DNA of 64,000 bases from Paenibacillus sp. HW567 (lineage in GTDB: Bacteria > Bacillota > Bacilli > Paenibacillales > Paenibacillaceae), in contig NZ_KB910518.1 in the NCBI RefSeq assembly GCF_000374185.1, positions 5,908,886 to 5,972,885 on the forward strand. The letters are read 5' to 3'. The translations under genes and the position numbers were made by a program. A model generated the notes under the pieces. The model did not search any database. It saw only the letters and a list, made by a program, of their open reading frames with translations, and had not been told where the DNA came from. How positions within the stretch are numbered: the stretch's first letter is position 1; each line of letters opens with the position of its first letter. Shown here piece by piece: positions 25,646 through 35,470 of this stretch.

Positions 25646-28600
25646 CTATTTGTTAATAAATTGAATCGACTGCAGCGCTTGTTTGAGAATGGTAACAGCC
25701 TGGGCACGGGTCGCCAGCGATTTTGGAGCAATCGCTGTCGTACTCATTCCGCTCATGATTCCGCTGCTCATCAGTTCAGCGATGGATTCTTTTGCCCAGT
25801 CTCCTACAGACCCGTTGTCCTTGTAGGCAGAAAGGATTGAATCGGCATTCACGGCAGCTGAAGTGCGTCCGGCATAAACCAACGCCCGCAATGTCATCGC
25901 CGCCATCTCCTCGCGGCTGATTGAAGCTGACGGGTGGAAGCTGTTGTCTGCAAAACCAGTAACAATATTAGCCTCTGCTGCTGCAGCAACAGCCCCATTG
26001 AACCAGTCTTTCTCCGATACGTCCGTAAAGCCGGCTTTGCTTCCGGACTGGTTCAATCCCAAAGAGCGAACCAGCAGCGCAGCGAACTCAGCACGCGTAA
26101 TCTGTTGATCAGGGGCAAACTTCGTTGCGGTCTGTCCCTTCACGATCAGCTTGGAGGCCATCAGCTCAATACTGCTCTGCGCCCAGTGTCCCTTAATATC
26201 ATCAAAGGTGACATTGGAGTTAACAACGGTATAGACGCTGTTCCCAGTACGCTTCATTTCAGCCTTCGTCTCGCCGCCGTTTACCGTGAAGTAGGTTGGC
26301 ACGAATACAAATTCTCCGCTGGCTTCATCCAAGCGTACGCCGGTGCTGTAACGGGAATCGAGTATGGAGCTGATAGTTAAGCCCCTCGACACATAGGTTG
26401 TACCAAAATTGTTAAGCTCCAGGGTCTTGCTGTTACCCTCAGCAATAATCTTGAACTCGACAGCATCTGTCAGCAGCTTCGTATGGCTCAGCCCCGCCGC
26501 CTTGTCCAACTGTGCTTTCAGAACTGTTCCCGCTGGTGTAATCACCAGTGACAAGGTAATGTCCTTCAGATCAGCACCCAGGCTCTGTACCAGCCCAGCA
26601 GCAGAAATTACACCGGAAGGCAGCGTGTAGGAGAACTCCTTGCTCTGAATCAGCAGGCTTGAACCCTTCCGTGAACCATCCGCTGGTGCAAAGACTTGAA
26701 GCGGAATTTCAACCTTCACCGGATCGCCTGATTCCGGAAGAGAGATAACTACCTGCGGTTTCGCCTGCAGAGACTTCCCGAGAGAGTCTGCATCAATTAC
26801 CACTTTGCTGTAGGTTACCCCATCCGCGCCGGTCTCCTTAGCGGTTGTAATCTTTGTTTCATCACTGGCAGCCGGAATCGTTGTGTTAGTCGTACTATCC
26901 GTCGAAGTCCCCGAGCCGCTCGGAGTTGTTGGCGTCGTCGGATCCGTCGGTGTCGTTGGATCGGTCGGTGTCGTCGGATCCGTCGGTGTCGTTGGATCCG
27001 TTGGTGTCGTCGGATCGGTCGGTGTCGTCGGATCCGTCGGTGTCGTTGGATCGGTCGGTGTCGTCGGATCGGTCGGTGTCGTCGGATCCGTGGAGTCTCC
27101 GGCAGTCTTCACCAGCTCGGTTGTATTCCGTACCCGGATCCGGATACCTTCTGTATTCTTACCGGTAATGCCCACTGCTTCCAGCGTATCTCCGGCAGCC
27201 AGCACCGGAACCGGCCCGCTCTGCTTGGCAATATATCCGTCGGTAAAGACAAGCACCTTACCCGAGCCATCATCAATTACATAAGAGTTCTCGTCAAATT
27301 GGGATACAACCTTACCTTTAACTTTTACCAGCAAGCCCTGGTTCGTCTCCAGGCTGGCGTCACCGGTAGTCATTAAACGCGGCTCTACCGGAGTGGTATG
27401 TCCCGTTTTGATAACATCTGTAGCAAATGCGCCAAATTCAAGCTCTTTGTTATTCTCAAAGGTCTTGGTCTGTCCATAGATTCTGACCGTATCCCCTTCA
27501 ACCAGCGTATCCTCAGGCACTTCATTAAAGGCCATGATACCGCCGGTGGCATCCTGCACATAGAACGCATCGAAGAAGATATTGGAGCCGGTAACTACGG
27601 TTCCTTCAATGACCGCCGGTGTGCCATCCGGCATTGAACGGACATCCTCAACCGAATTGATTGTCGTTCCCCGGTGGGCCAGCCAGTTAATCGCATTTAT
27701 TCCAAGCTCATCATTGCCCTTTGCATTGTAGGACTCGTCAAGCTGCTTATCGTTAACAAAGTTCATGCCCGAGACAATGATTCTTCCGGCCCCTACCGCT
27801 TCAGAGGCAACCGCCGGAATCGCAGAACCGCCAACACCGTCATTTACGTTGTCATAGATATAACCGCCCGCAGCAACCTTATCCTGGAAGGTCGTTTCAT
27901 TCCCCTTTACCAGCAGCGTCACCTTATCCGTATCGACAAGCGGCTGATGTCCTACCTTCTCCAGACTGGCTCCGCTGTAATATTCGAGCGTGAGCGACCG
28001 GTCTGTAATGTAGTTGCTCACCAGACCCGGATGAAGTCTGACGGTATAGGTGTTCGTTCCGATCGGCTGGGACCAGAAGTTCCCCTCGGCACTAGTATCA
28101 AAAATACCGTCGTTGCTCACCTGAATTGTAGAGCCGATGGCTTGCAGCAGGCTATTCGCAATGGTCGGGTTCGTACTGTTATTGCTCTTCTCCGTCAGGA
28201 ATAACGAACCGCCCTGCTGTACAAAACCGGCAATCGCTAGACTCTCCTCGGTAGTTAATGCAACCGCCGGATGCGTGAACATTAGTATCTGCACATCCGC
28301 CAGGCTTGCAGCCGTAATGGCGCTTGTGTTCTCAACAACAGTGTAGCCTTCCTGCCGGAGCTTGGAAGTGAAGCTCTTCAGGTTGTCTTTATAGGTACTT
28401 GAATCTGTTGAAGTATTCTCATTCTTATGAGCGGCATCAATTAAAATCTTAACGCCGAGCGAGGCCTTAATCGTTACCGCCAGCTTGAACTGATTATCTG
28501 CCGGAGAATCGCCCGGCGGCGTATCCAGAACCGCAATCAGCTGATGATTGCCCACTACAGGATTGGTCCAGGTCACAGCTGCGGTAGCCGTGCCTTTTGA

Positions 28601-31600
28601 CGAAATCGCAGCTACAGCAGCTTTATTGATCAAGTGCGCCTCGTCAACCACATCATAATAGAAGCTGACATTCAGATTGCTCAGATCCTGGGAACCCAGG
28701 TTAGTCAGTCCTGCTTCCAGAGTGGCTGGGCTGCCTGAAACCAGGCTGTTGCCGACTACATTAATACCGCTGACCTTTACATCGGTTGTGACATCCTGTG
28801 ACCAGATTGGTGCGGAGTATACCTGTTCGCCATCCATCTGCGTTACTTTTACTACGTACCACTGCTGTCCGCCGGTAACCGCAACGGATGGATTCCAGGT
28901 AAAGCCGGTGGTCATCGGTGTAATGGAGTCAATGACCTTGTCGCCATTGCTGATTAATTCGACTTTGGCGATACGGTCATCAGACTTGTAGGTACTGCTG
29001 AGATAGCTGTATTCCGGTTTGCTTTTCTCTTCGACAACATCATCTTTTCCTGAAATCGTGAAGTTCAGCGTATCACCCTTGACTGTTGCCCCCATGTAGC
29101 TTCCGTTGGCCAGGAAATCCAGGGTAAAGTTCGGGTCCTCTGTCATATACACACGCATATTGCGCATGGATTGCAGCAGTGATTCCTGAGACAGGTCACT
29201 GGCTACGATTACCGTTCTGGCATTCGTCTGGCCCCACGTGCCGTCATGATTATCCTCGCCATAAGTAGGAGCCACATGCCAGCCCAGATCCAGCGCTTTG
29301 AAGAACTTTTTCTCCGCATTGGCATAACCGTAATGGCCCGATCCGTTGCCCACTTCAAACATGGTGAACAATTTATCCACGTTCCGGTCATAAGGAGTGA
29401 AGTTATTGAAGGCGTTAGCCGACATATCAGGGTGGTTGAACTGCGCCACGACATCATCGTAGGTCATTACCCATGCATAGTACTGGCTCAAATCCTGATA
29501 TTTGCCAGAATTCTGCTTGCGGTCGATAAAGTTGTCCGTACCGAACACGTTGGAATGTCCCCAAGTGGTGGAGGTCATCTCAAACGCAGGGAAGACCACA
29601 AAGCTGTCATTCTTGGTGTATTTCTTGGCGAGATCCTTGGTCAGCTGCCAATCAGCGCCGCCGGTACGCTCCGGATAGCCTTTATGATCCACTGTATCCT
29701 GGTTAACCAAAGAAGCATCAATATCATGCGAGTGATCGGAGAAAGCAAAAAAGTCATAGTTATGAGCTTCCGCCGCCTTCAAGGCATCTTCCGGGGTACC
29801 GGCAGCATCATGAGAAATATCCGTATGGTTATGCGTCGTTCCCCGGTAGTGGTTGCCTCCTGTAAACACAGGCGTAACCGTAAAGCTCCAGCTGTAAGAG
29901 CCGGCATTCTTCTTGGTATCGCTGGCCTTCACCACAACGGTATGCTCACTAATTGACAGATCGGAGGAAATGCCGGCAGTGATTGTGTCACCGTTAATTG
30001 TCGCCGGCACCGCTGCGCCGTCGAGTGTAACCTTCAAAGTAGCTGCATCAAGACCGCTTGGCTCATTATATTTGATGGAGATCAGCGGTTGTCTGTCCTC
30101 GATCTTCGTACCTGAAATCGGCGTTTCTTCATAGAATTCAGGAGCAAACGTATCATCGACTACAGCAACGCTGTAAGGTGCGGCCGCCGAACCCGATGAC
30201 TTCGTAGCTTGTCCCATTGCAGCCTCAATATAATATTCAAAGCTGCCTCCGGCAGGCACAAAGCTTGAATTCAACACTGCAGTGTAGTTGCTGCTGTCGG
30301 ATGTATTCATCGGCAGAGCCGTATAAGTTCCGCCTGCCGTTCTGTAATACAATATGACCGAATCAGCATTCTTAGCTGTGGCCTTGAACTGGATATCGGT
30401 ATTGCTATAGGCCTGGGTCATTGCCTGATGGGAAAGGGCAAGCTCCTTTACCTCCTGCACATCTTTACTGGATCTTGGGAAGACCTGATATCCGCTCTTA
30501 TACGTGCTGCCGGATACATACTGGCTGAAAATCCCGGTAAAGGTGTAGCTGGAATCCTTCTGCAGCAGACTGGATACATCAATGCCGCTCGCAGTGGTTA
30601 CCCGTACAGTAATCGTCTTATTCGTTGCTGTCTCAGCTACGGTAATGTTATAGCCATTACCGGAAATCGCCGGGATATTGGTGATTTTACCGGTGAACTT
30701 GACCAGCGAGCCTTCAAGCGGTTCGGCCTTCTCGTAGCTGATCAGATCGAGCAGTGTAGATTCGGCTGGAACCGGAAGTTCAGCCGTACCGTTCTTCACA
30801 ATGGTGGTCGGCGTAATTTCCGTCAGCCCGTTATAAAATTGAACTGCACCCGTTACTGTAACCAGATCCCCCTGAGCGACTGTAACACCTGCCGGAAGCG
30901 CTCCAAATACAGCGATGCCCCCGGTCGCATCCTGCATATAGAAGGTATTGGCAGCCGTAACGGCATTATTTCCGATCACTACCCCTTGAATCGTAAAAAT
31001 CTGATTGATTTTATCCGATTTACCGGTGCTGTCATTCGTGCGCAGCGTGCTGATTGGTGTAATGACAGTGGTATCTTCCTTGGTAATGGATGTGCGCGCA
31101 CTTTCCAGATTTTTGCCGCTTGAAGTCGTTGTCAGCTGTGCGACAAATACATCATCGGTTCCGCCTGCAAAGGTAAACGAGAACGATCCGTCCGCTCCTG
31201 AGACGACATAATCCTTGCCGCCTTCAGTGCTGGCGAATCTTGCACCGCCCGTAGCACTGTTATAGCTGTAGATTACGGAGTTCGGCACGGATGCCCCCGC
31301 CGTTCCGACAATTCTGCCCCCGCCATCGGTGTCCAAATAGTAGGTCAGCTTCTCGGCATCAGGCGCAGTACTCGGTACAGCCGCATTAATGACAACAGAT
31401 GTACTTGCAGCTTTGTCGGCTTCAGTAGCCGTAAGGTAGACCTGTTTGTACTCACTGGAGTTGTCGAATGATAAGCTGAAGGCTCCGGAAGCATCTGCAT
31501 ATACGGCTTCTGTAACCGGAACTAATGAATTGGCCGGGTTATTTACATACAGGGAGACATATGTAGAGGCTGTAACGGAGGTTGCATCTCCTGTGATAGT

Positions 31601-32371
31601 ACCTGTACCGGCTTGACTGGTGAACTGGATGTTCTGTCCCAGAGGCTGTGCGCTCTTGGTAATGACGACAGCAGGAGTTGCTGAATTTCTGGGAGTCAGT
31701 ACAGGGGCAACAACGAAGTCAGTACCGTTATTGTCAGTATCGAGTCCGGCGCCCTTTCCGGGACCGGAATTGCTGCCGTCCTCCGATTTTCTTTGCGCGC
31801 TGGTACTATTCGATAACGCCGCTGATTTGGTGCCTTCATACTCATTGGTACTGCCGTAACCTACAAAGTCTACAACGGCAACATCATTGATACCGGAAAT
31901 TGCAGCTTGTGTACTTGTGAGTGCAACTTTCCCGTCTGTTGCCGCCATGGCAATAGATCCCGTAACATCAGGTGTAGGAAGATCCGCGGGAGTGCCTGTC
32001 CCCTTCGCTTCCTGTATCAGAAGGAAGCCGTGAGATTTAATCACCTTTCCTGTCAGAACCGTCATACTTACGCCGCTTCCGGCTGAAACACCGGTGAACG
32101 TTCCTGCCTTGGAGGCATACTGAACAGCATATTCATTAAGGTCAATATCACTGTCTGTAGGATTGTATAATTCAATAAAATCATACGTGTACGGCGCTCC
32201 GCCATTGCCGCCACCACCAAAAACCTGGCTAATGACAACATGCGGTGAATCAGCTGAAGCGGCATAAGCCTGCGGCAGCAAAATGCCTTGCGGAACTGCG
32301 GTGAACAGAACCATAAGAGCAGACAGGCTCAGGCTCATCCTTTTTTTCAAGCGGTTGATACGTAAATCCAT
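25646..32371 (-). CDS. Giant SLH-anchored surface protein with lamin-tail, OB-like and PHP (CehA/McbA-type) domains
   Basis: A 2241-residue exported protein. It has a signal peptide ending near AYA-AS and a lamin-tail-like domain (about 45-180, VFGGGGNGGAPYTYDFIELYNP). OB-like domains of the surface-nuclease/YhcR kind lie at about 440-640 and 1570-1750; both contain an FYVQDATGGI or FYMQDATGGI motif. A PHP-type metallohydrolase domain (about 835-1095) has TTHNHTD, FSDHSHD, FNHPD and EDNHDG as metal ligands. A CARDB-like domain and a ThuA/GATase-like fold (about 1305-1535) follow, then a DPTTPT linker and three SLH repeats (about 2058-2235) that bind cell-wall polymer. AGGAGG precedes the ATG. 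It probably acts on a phosphorylated or nucleic-acid-like substrate at the cell surface; the substrate is inferred. It is not in an operon with neighbours. Confidence 0.85.
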   Translation of the reverse strand: MDLRINRLKKRMSLSLSALMVLFTAVPQGILLPQAYAASADSPHVVISQVFGGGGNGGAPYTYDFIELYNPTDSDIDLNEYAVQYASKAGTFTGVSAGSGVSMTVLTGKVIKSHGFLLIQEAKGTGTPADLPTPDVTGSIAMAATDGKVALTSTQAAISGINDVAVVDFVGYGSTNEYEGTKSAALSNSTSAQRKSEDGSNSGPGKGAGLDTDNNGTDFVVAPVLTPRNSATPAVVITKSAQPLGQNIQFTSQAGTGTITGDATSVTASTYVSLYVNNPANSLVPVTEAVYADASGAFSLSFDNSSEYKQVYLTATEADKAASTSVVINAAVPSTAPDAEKLTYYLDTDGGGRIVGTAGASVPNSVIYSYNSATGGARFASTEGGKDYVVSGADGSFSFTFAGGTDDVFVAQLTTTSSGKNLESARTSITKEDTTVITPISTLRTNDSTGKSDKINQIFTIQGVVIGNNAVTAANTFYMQDATGGIAVFGALPAGVTVAQGDLVTVTGAVQFYNGLTEITPTTIVKNGTAELPVPAESTLLDLISYEKAEPLEGSLVKFTGKITNIPAISGNGYNITVAETATNKTITVRVTTASGIDVSSLLQKDSSYTFTGIFSQYVSGSTYKSGYQVFPRSSKDVQEVKELALSHQAMTQAYSNTDIQFKATAKNADSVILYYRTAGGTYTALPMNTSDSSNYTAVLNSSFVPAGGSFEYYIEAAMGQATKSSGSAAAPYSVAVVDDTFAPEFYEETPISGTKIEDRQPLISIKYNEPSGLDAATLKVTLDGAAVPATINGDTITAGISSDLSISEHTVVVKASDTKKNAGSYSWSFTVTPVFTGGNHYRGTTHNHTDISHDAAGTPEDALKAAEAHNYDFFAFSDHSHDIDASLVNQDTVDHKGYPERTGGADWQLTKDLAKKYTKNDSFVVFPAFEMTSTTWGHSNVFGTDNFIDRKQNSGKYQDLSQYYAWVMTYDDVVAQFNHPDMSANAFNNFTPYDRNVDKLFTMFEVGNGSGHYGYANAEKKFFKALDLGWHVAPTYGEDNHDGTWGQTNARTVIVASDLSQESLLQSMRNMRVYMTEDPNFTLDFLANGSYMGATVKGDTLNFTISGKDDVVEEKSKPEYSYLSSTYKSDDRIAKVELISNGDKVIDSITPMTTGFTWNPSVAVTGGQQWYVVKVTQMDGEQVYSAPIWSQDVTTDVKVSGINVVGNSLVSGSPATLEAGLTNLGSQDLSNLNVSFYYDVVDEAHLINKAAVAAISSKGTATAAVTWTNPVVGNHQLIAVLDTPPGDSPADNQFKLAVTIKASLGVKILIDAAHKNENTSTDSSTYKDNLKSFTSKLRQEGYTVVENTSAITAASLADVQILMFTHPAVALTTEESLAIAGFVQQGGSLFLTEKSNNSTNPTIANSLLQAIGSTIQVSNDGIFDTSAEGNFWSQPIGTNTYTVRLHPGLVSNYITDRSLTLEYYSGASLEKVGHQPLVDTDKVTLLVKGNETTFQDKVAAGGYIYDNVNDGVGGSAIPAVASEAVGAGRIIVSGMNFVNDKQLDESYNAKGNDELGINAINWLAHRGTTINSVEDVRSMPDGTPAVIEGTVVTGSNIFFDAFYVQDATGGIMAFNEVPEDTLVEGDTVRIYGQTKTFENNKELEFGAFATDVIKTGHTTPVEPRLMTTGDASLETNQGLLVKVKGKVVSQFDENSYVIDDGSGKVLVFTDGYIAKQSGPVPVLAAGDTLEAVGITGKNTEGIRIRVRNTTELVKTAGDSTDPTTPTDPTTPTDPTTPTDPTTPTDPTTPTDPTTPTDPTTPTDPTTPTDPTTPTTPSGSGTSTDSTTNTTIPAASDETKITTAKETGADGVTYSKVVIDADSLGKSLQAKPQVVISLPESGDPVKVEIPLQVFAPADGSRKGSSLLIQSKEFSYTLPSGVISAAGLVQSLGADLKDITLSLVITPAGTVLKAQLDKAAGLSHTKLLTDAVEFKIIAEGNSKTLELNNFGTTYVSRGLTISSILDSRYSTGVRLDEASGEFVFVPTYFTVNGGETKAEMKRTGNSVYTVVNSNVTFDDIKGHWAQSSIELMASKLIVKGQTATKFAPDQQITRAEFAALLVRSLGLNQSGSKAGFTDVSEKDWFNGAVAAAAEANIVTGFADNSFHPSASISREEMAAMTLRALVYAGRTSAAVNADSILSAYKDNGSVGDWAKESIAELMSSGIMSGMSTTAIAPKSLATRAQAVTILKQALQSIQFINK
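26932..27090 (-). repeat. 18-bp tandem repeat encoding a DPTTPT linker
   Basis: About nine units of 18 bp with the pattern GTCGGATCSGTCGGTGTC (plus strand) encode a Thr/Pro/Asp hexapeptide repeat before the last domain of the giant SLH protein. Units differ only at a few positions, mostly silent, so copy number probably varies by slippage or recombination. The linker likely spans the cell wall. Confidence 0.95.
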
Positions 32372-32608
32372 GAGTACAATTCCTCCTCTAGTCGTGTGGA
32401 TCCCTGCTGATAGCTGCGGTATGCATCAAGACACGGCTGAATTAACCATAAGCCTGAGATGTAAAATCCATATTATTTCATTGTATCAAATATGTAAATT
32501 TAATATATTTCATTACATACGCATATATAGCGAAAATAACTCTTCGCTATAATGGTGGTCAGGTGATTTATCACAACTACACAGTTCATACATCAAGGAG
32601 GAAGTACT
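32372..32608. promoter_or_regulatory. Divergent AT-rich promoter region
   Basis: This 237-bp interval separates the giant SLH gene from the hupE-like gene. Its centre (32455-32560) is very AT-rich and should hold both promoters, but I could not single out paired -35/-10 boxes with confidence. No gene is seen. Confidence 0.4.
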
Positions 32609-33796
32609 TTGCCAGCCCACACTCACCGCTCCAGCCGATTCGCATTCCTAACGTTCATTATGGCCCTCTTCATTTCTGCAATTTTTGCTAACCCAACCGC
32701 ATCTGCACATGCGCTTAGTGCCAGTTTTACCACGGTTACGTTCGATAAGAACAAAACGGACCTCTTATTTTCACTCGATGTCATTTCTATTCTTGAAAGC
32801 ATGGATGTCGATACCAACCGTAACGGGATTCTTGAAAAGGAGGAGGTCGAAGCCAACCGGCATAAGCTGGAAGAATGGATCGACGACAGCGTAGTGCTGG
32901 AAATGAACGAGCGGCAGCAGGCCGGCGAGCTTGTAGACCTTACGCTGGAAAAGAAAGAAAATAAGGAAATCTTAACCTGGCACTTTACCTATCCGGCCTT
33001 TACATCCGGACAGACGATCTCTATTCAGGATGGCCTTTACTCACAAGCCACCAGTTCTCCCTATGTTAATCTGGTTACTGCACGCAACGGGAGCCAGTTG
33101 AGCGAAACTGTACTGCAGGGAAAAAGCCGGACGTGGACGCTGCTTCTCACCGAAGATCAGCAGGAGCAGCAGCTTACAGGTGCGGGAGATTCGGGAAACC
33201 AGGCTTCCGCGCCATCCAATGGGCAAGAAACGGCTACCACGATGAGCAGCGGCTCGGATTGGTTCTCTTTTTTCAAATTAGGGATGAACCATATTCTTAC
33301 CGGGTACGATCATTTATTATTTCTGTTCGCCTTACTACTGAGAAAGCAAAAACTCAAACAGTATATCTCCATCATCACCGCGTTTACTTTAGCACACAGC
33401 ATTACCCTGACCCTTGCCGTTCTGGGGTGGATTACCCTGCCGTCAAGAATAGTGGAGTCGGTTATTGCCCTCAGCATCTGTTACGTAGCTCTGGAGAATA
33501 TTTTCCGTAGGGAGATCCGCTTCCGCTGGGTCATTACCTTCTTGTTCGGACTTATTCACGGTATCGGGTTCTCGGATATTCTGCGTGAAATGAATCTTCC
33601 CAAAACCCATCTGGCCATTGACCTGATCAGCTTCAATGTAGGTATTGAATTCATCCAGTTGTGTATTGTGCTGCTACTGCTGCCGCTCCTGGTTTTTATG
33701 CAAAAAAGAAGCTTCTTCAAGCCGGTTGTCACCTATGGTTCTTGGCTGATTACGGTTATGGGGGCGGTCTGGCTCGTGCAAAGAATATTTCTGTAA
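32609..33796 (+). CDS. HupE/UreJ-like membrane protein with extracytoplasmic EF-hand-like segment
   Basis: The 395-residue protein starts at a TTG (32609) with AAGGAGG 7 bases upstream; no ATG in frame is nearby. A signal-type hydrophobic stretch ends at ASA. The extracytoplasmic domain has DTNRNGILEKEEVEANR near residues 72-88, which fits an EF-hand calcium loop. The last half (about 212-395) is the HupE/UreJ fold: GMNHILTGYDHLLFLFALLL, AFTLAHSITL, LFGLIHGIGFSDIL and FNVGIEFIQL, with conserved His and Asp in membrane helices. The family is linked to nickel or cobalt uptake, though its exact activity here is open. No urease or hydrogenase genes are nearby. Confidence 0.88.
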   Translation: MPAHTHRSSRFAFLTFIMALFISAIFANPTASAHALSASFTTVTFDKNKTDLLFSLDVISILESMDVDTNRNGILEKEEVEANRHKLEEWIDDSVVLEMNERQQAGELVDLTLEKKENKEILTWHFTYPAFTSGQTISIQDGLYSQATSSPYVNLVTARNGSQLSETVLQGKSRTWTLLLTEDQQEQQLTGAGDSGNQASAPSNGQETATTMSSGSDWFSFFKLGMNHILTGYDHLLFLFALLLRKQKLKQYISIITAFTLAHSITLTLAVLGWITLPSRIVESVIALSICYVALENIFRREIRFRWVITFLFGLIHGIGFSDILREMNLPKTHLAIDLISFNVGIEFIQLCIVLLLLPLLVFMQKRSFFKPVVTYGSWLITVMGAVWLVQRIFL

Positions 33797-33797
33797 A

Positions 33798-33842
33798 AAA
33801 ACAGCAATCCCCTTGTGCTTCCAAGGGGGATTGCTGTTTTTA
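33798..33842 (+). terminator. Terminator of the hupE-like gene
   Basis: A 15-bp stem ACAGCAATCCCCTTG / CAAGGGGGATTGCTGT closes at 33838 and is followed by a T run. It begins a few bases after the stop codon. Confidence 0.92.
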
Positions 33843-33886
33843 TTCCCGTCACGGGTTCTTCTATGGCTGCTGCCGAGCCTGAAGAC

Positions 33887-33908
33887 ACCTTGCGGGGTGT
33901 TTTTTGTT
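33887..33908 (+). terminator. Small terminator-like hairpin
   Basis: ACACC-TTGCG-GGTGT followed by six T residues, 50 bp after the strong hupE terminator. Similar AGACACC hairpins end genes at 35471 and 36291, so this may be a second terminator or a remnant of a gene lost here. Confidence 0.6.
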
Positions 33909-33941
33909 CGAGGCGGTTTTCCCTTCCTCTCTCCTATCCCC

Positions 33942-34847
33942 TTACCCGAGCTTCTTCACCGGCCGCAGCACGGCATAGCCGTAGCCCTCCGGGAAGTGAC
34001 GCTGGTAATCCTGCTTCGTATCCTCATCCCAGGTGTAGCCCATAGTCTTGGGGTCATAATTCCAGGCCACCTGTTCGACCGTCTGCATCACTTCGCCATT
34101 GTCCTTCAAGTAATCAAACGGCGGATGGAAAAAGACCAGATACTCCGATTCCGGGATCTCCCTGGCCTCCATTCCCTCAGGAATCTCACCAGCATAGTCC
34201 GCCGCCACAGGGATGCCGTACAGGTAGCCCTTTTGCCCATTCTGGTAGAACCAGCCCGCCGTCTGGCCAATTTGACCGGGAAGCGTATGGTGCGACATAC
34301 TCTCCAGCGTTCCCGACACCTCGTCGCAATCATGGCCATGCTCCCAGAACTGACCGTAATTGTCCACGTCCGCATCCCAGATCCCAATGAACTTATGGGC
34401 CGGTATACGCTCGATCTTGATCTCCGCTTCCTGTAAATGCACCTGTCTCATTTTATCCCGCTCCTTGATCAGATAGTGATAAGGGGAGAACACTTCAGCG
34501 CGAATCGCCAGCGGAATGGGCCGGGGCGCTTTGCGATAGACATGGGGGGTAATCTGAAAAGCCTTCACAAACGCCCGCGAGAACGCCTCCTGTGAGGAAA
34601 AACCGAACTTCACCGCAATATCCAGAATACGGGCATCCGTATCACGCAGCTCCAGCGCAGCACGGCTGATCCTGCGCATCCAGGCATAATCCCGCAAAGT
34701 CACCCCGGTCAGCGAGTGAAACTGCTTCGTGCAGTAGTACGGCGAATAGCCAAGCTGTTCCGACATTTTTATAAGCGAAGGCACAGCGGCAAGATCCCCT
34801 TCGATCCAATCCACCATAAGCTGAACCATTTCATTCCATTCGTACAC
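33942..34847 (-). CDS. AraC-family regulator with GyrI-like effector-binding domain
   Basis: The 301-residue protein has an N-terminal AraC double helix-turn-helix (PSLIKMSEQLGYSPYYCTKQFHSLTG and ILDIAVKFGFSSQEAFSRAFVKAF, then TPHVYRK; about residues 20-110). It is followed by a GyrI-like domain (about 140-298, IERIPAHKFIGIWD to YGYAVLRPVKKLG) that usually binds amphipathic drugs or small molecules. A GTG at 34847 with AAGGAGA ahead gives the start. In this family the DNA-binding part precedes the sensor, as in Rob and SoxS-like proteins. No obvious partner efflux gene is adjacent, so the target is unknown. Confidence 0.88.
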   Translation of the reverse strand: MYEWNEMVQLMVDWIEGDLAAVPSLIKMSEQLGYSPYYCTKQFHSLTGVTLRDYAWMRRISRAALELRDTDARILDIAVKFGFSSQEAFSRAFVKAFQITPHVYRKAPRPIPLAIRAEVFSPYHYLIKERDKMRQVHLQEAEIKIERIPAHKFIGIWDADVDNYGQFWEHGHDCDEVSGTLESMSHHTLPGQIGQTAGWFYQNGQKGYLYGIPVAADYAGEIPEGMEAREIPESEYLVFFHPPFDYLKDNGEVMQTVEQVAWNYDPKTMGYTWDEDTKQDYQRHFPEGYGYAVLRPVKKLG

Positions 34848-35033
34848 GCCATGTTCTCTCCTTTCCCTATTGATCTTAGCAGAGGGAATAACTGGAGTTT
34901 TGACTTGAATTGCAATACTTCAAGTATAGACTTCTATTTCATTTATTCAGCCAAAACAATTTTCCTATTCGCACAAGCTCCACTCTAATCCCTGAGTAAT
35001 ATGTAGTAAATATAACAACGAGGTGAATGACAT

Positions 35034-35441
35034 ATGGGACAGCCAACCAAGATCCGCAAGCGGGCAAAGGAGCTGAAGGGCCGGCCAGTCTGCATTACGC
35101 TTCATGACGGACGTTCGTATGTAGGATATATAACCGGACTCCAGAAGGATGTACTGATCCTCTCCAGACCGGCAACAGGCAAAATACCGAACAAAAAATC
35201 ATCCTCCCGTTCGCGTAAAGCCGAAGTCTCCGCGTTCATGCCGCTTCTGGGATCGTTCTTTGGAGGAGCAGGTGCAGGTGCTGCCGGGGGAGGAATCGCG
35301 GGAGCACTCAGCGGTGGCTTACGCTTCTTTGGGTTTATGCAGAGAGCAATGCCAGTGATGAAGATGGGCTACGGTATGATCAAAACCATTCGGCCTTTCT
35401 TCAACGGACTTAAGGGGTTAATGGGCACGAGCAGCGAGTAG
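35034..35441 (+). CDS. Small basic protein with Sm-like start and glycine-rich hydrophobic centre (135 aa)
   Basis: I do not know a named family. Residues 15-45 (LKGRPVCITLHDGRSYVGYITGL) look like the strand pattern of an Sm/KOW-type small barrel. A basic stretch (KKSSSRSRKAE) follows, then a glycine/alanine-rich segment of about 30 residues (FFGGAGAGAAGGGIAGALSGG) that could insert in or lie on membrane, and a final Phe/Met-rich part. GAGGTG precedes the ATG at usual spacing. A terminator follows 30 bp after the stop, so it forms a single-gene unit. It may be a sporulation or envelope protein; this is a guess. Confidence 0.7.
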   Translation: MGQPTKIRKRAKELKGRPVCITLHDGRSYVGYITGLQKDVLILSRPATGKIPNKKSSSRSRKAEVSAFMPLLGSFFGGAGAGAAGGGIAGALSGGLRFFGFMQRAMPVMKMGYGMIKTIRPFFNGLKGLMGTSSE

Positions 35442-35470
35442 GCTTGTCATGCGGATAAGCACAATAGGAA

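Noticed and set aside
26883..27284. Plus-strand frame with VGSVGV repeats
   Set aside because: It is the antisense image of the DPTTPT linker and has no start signals.
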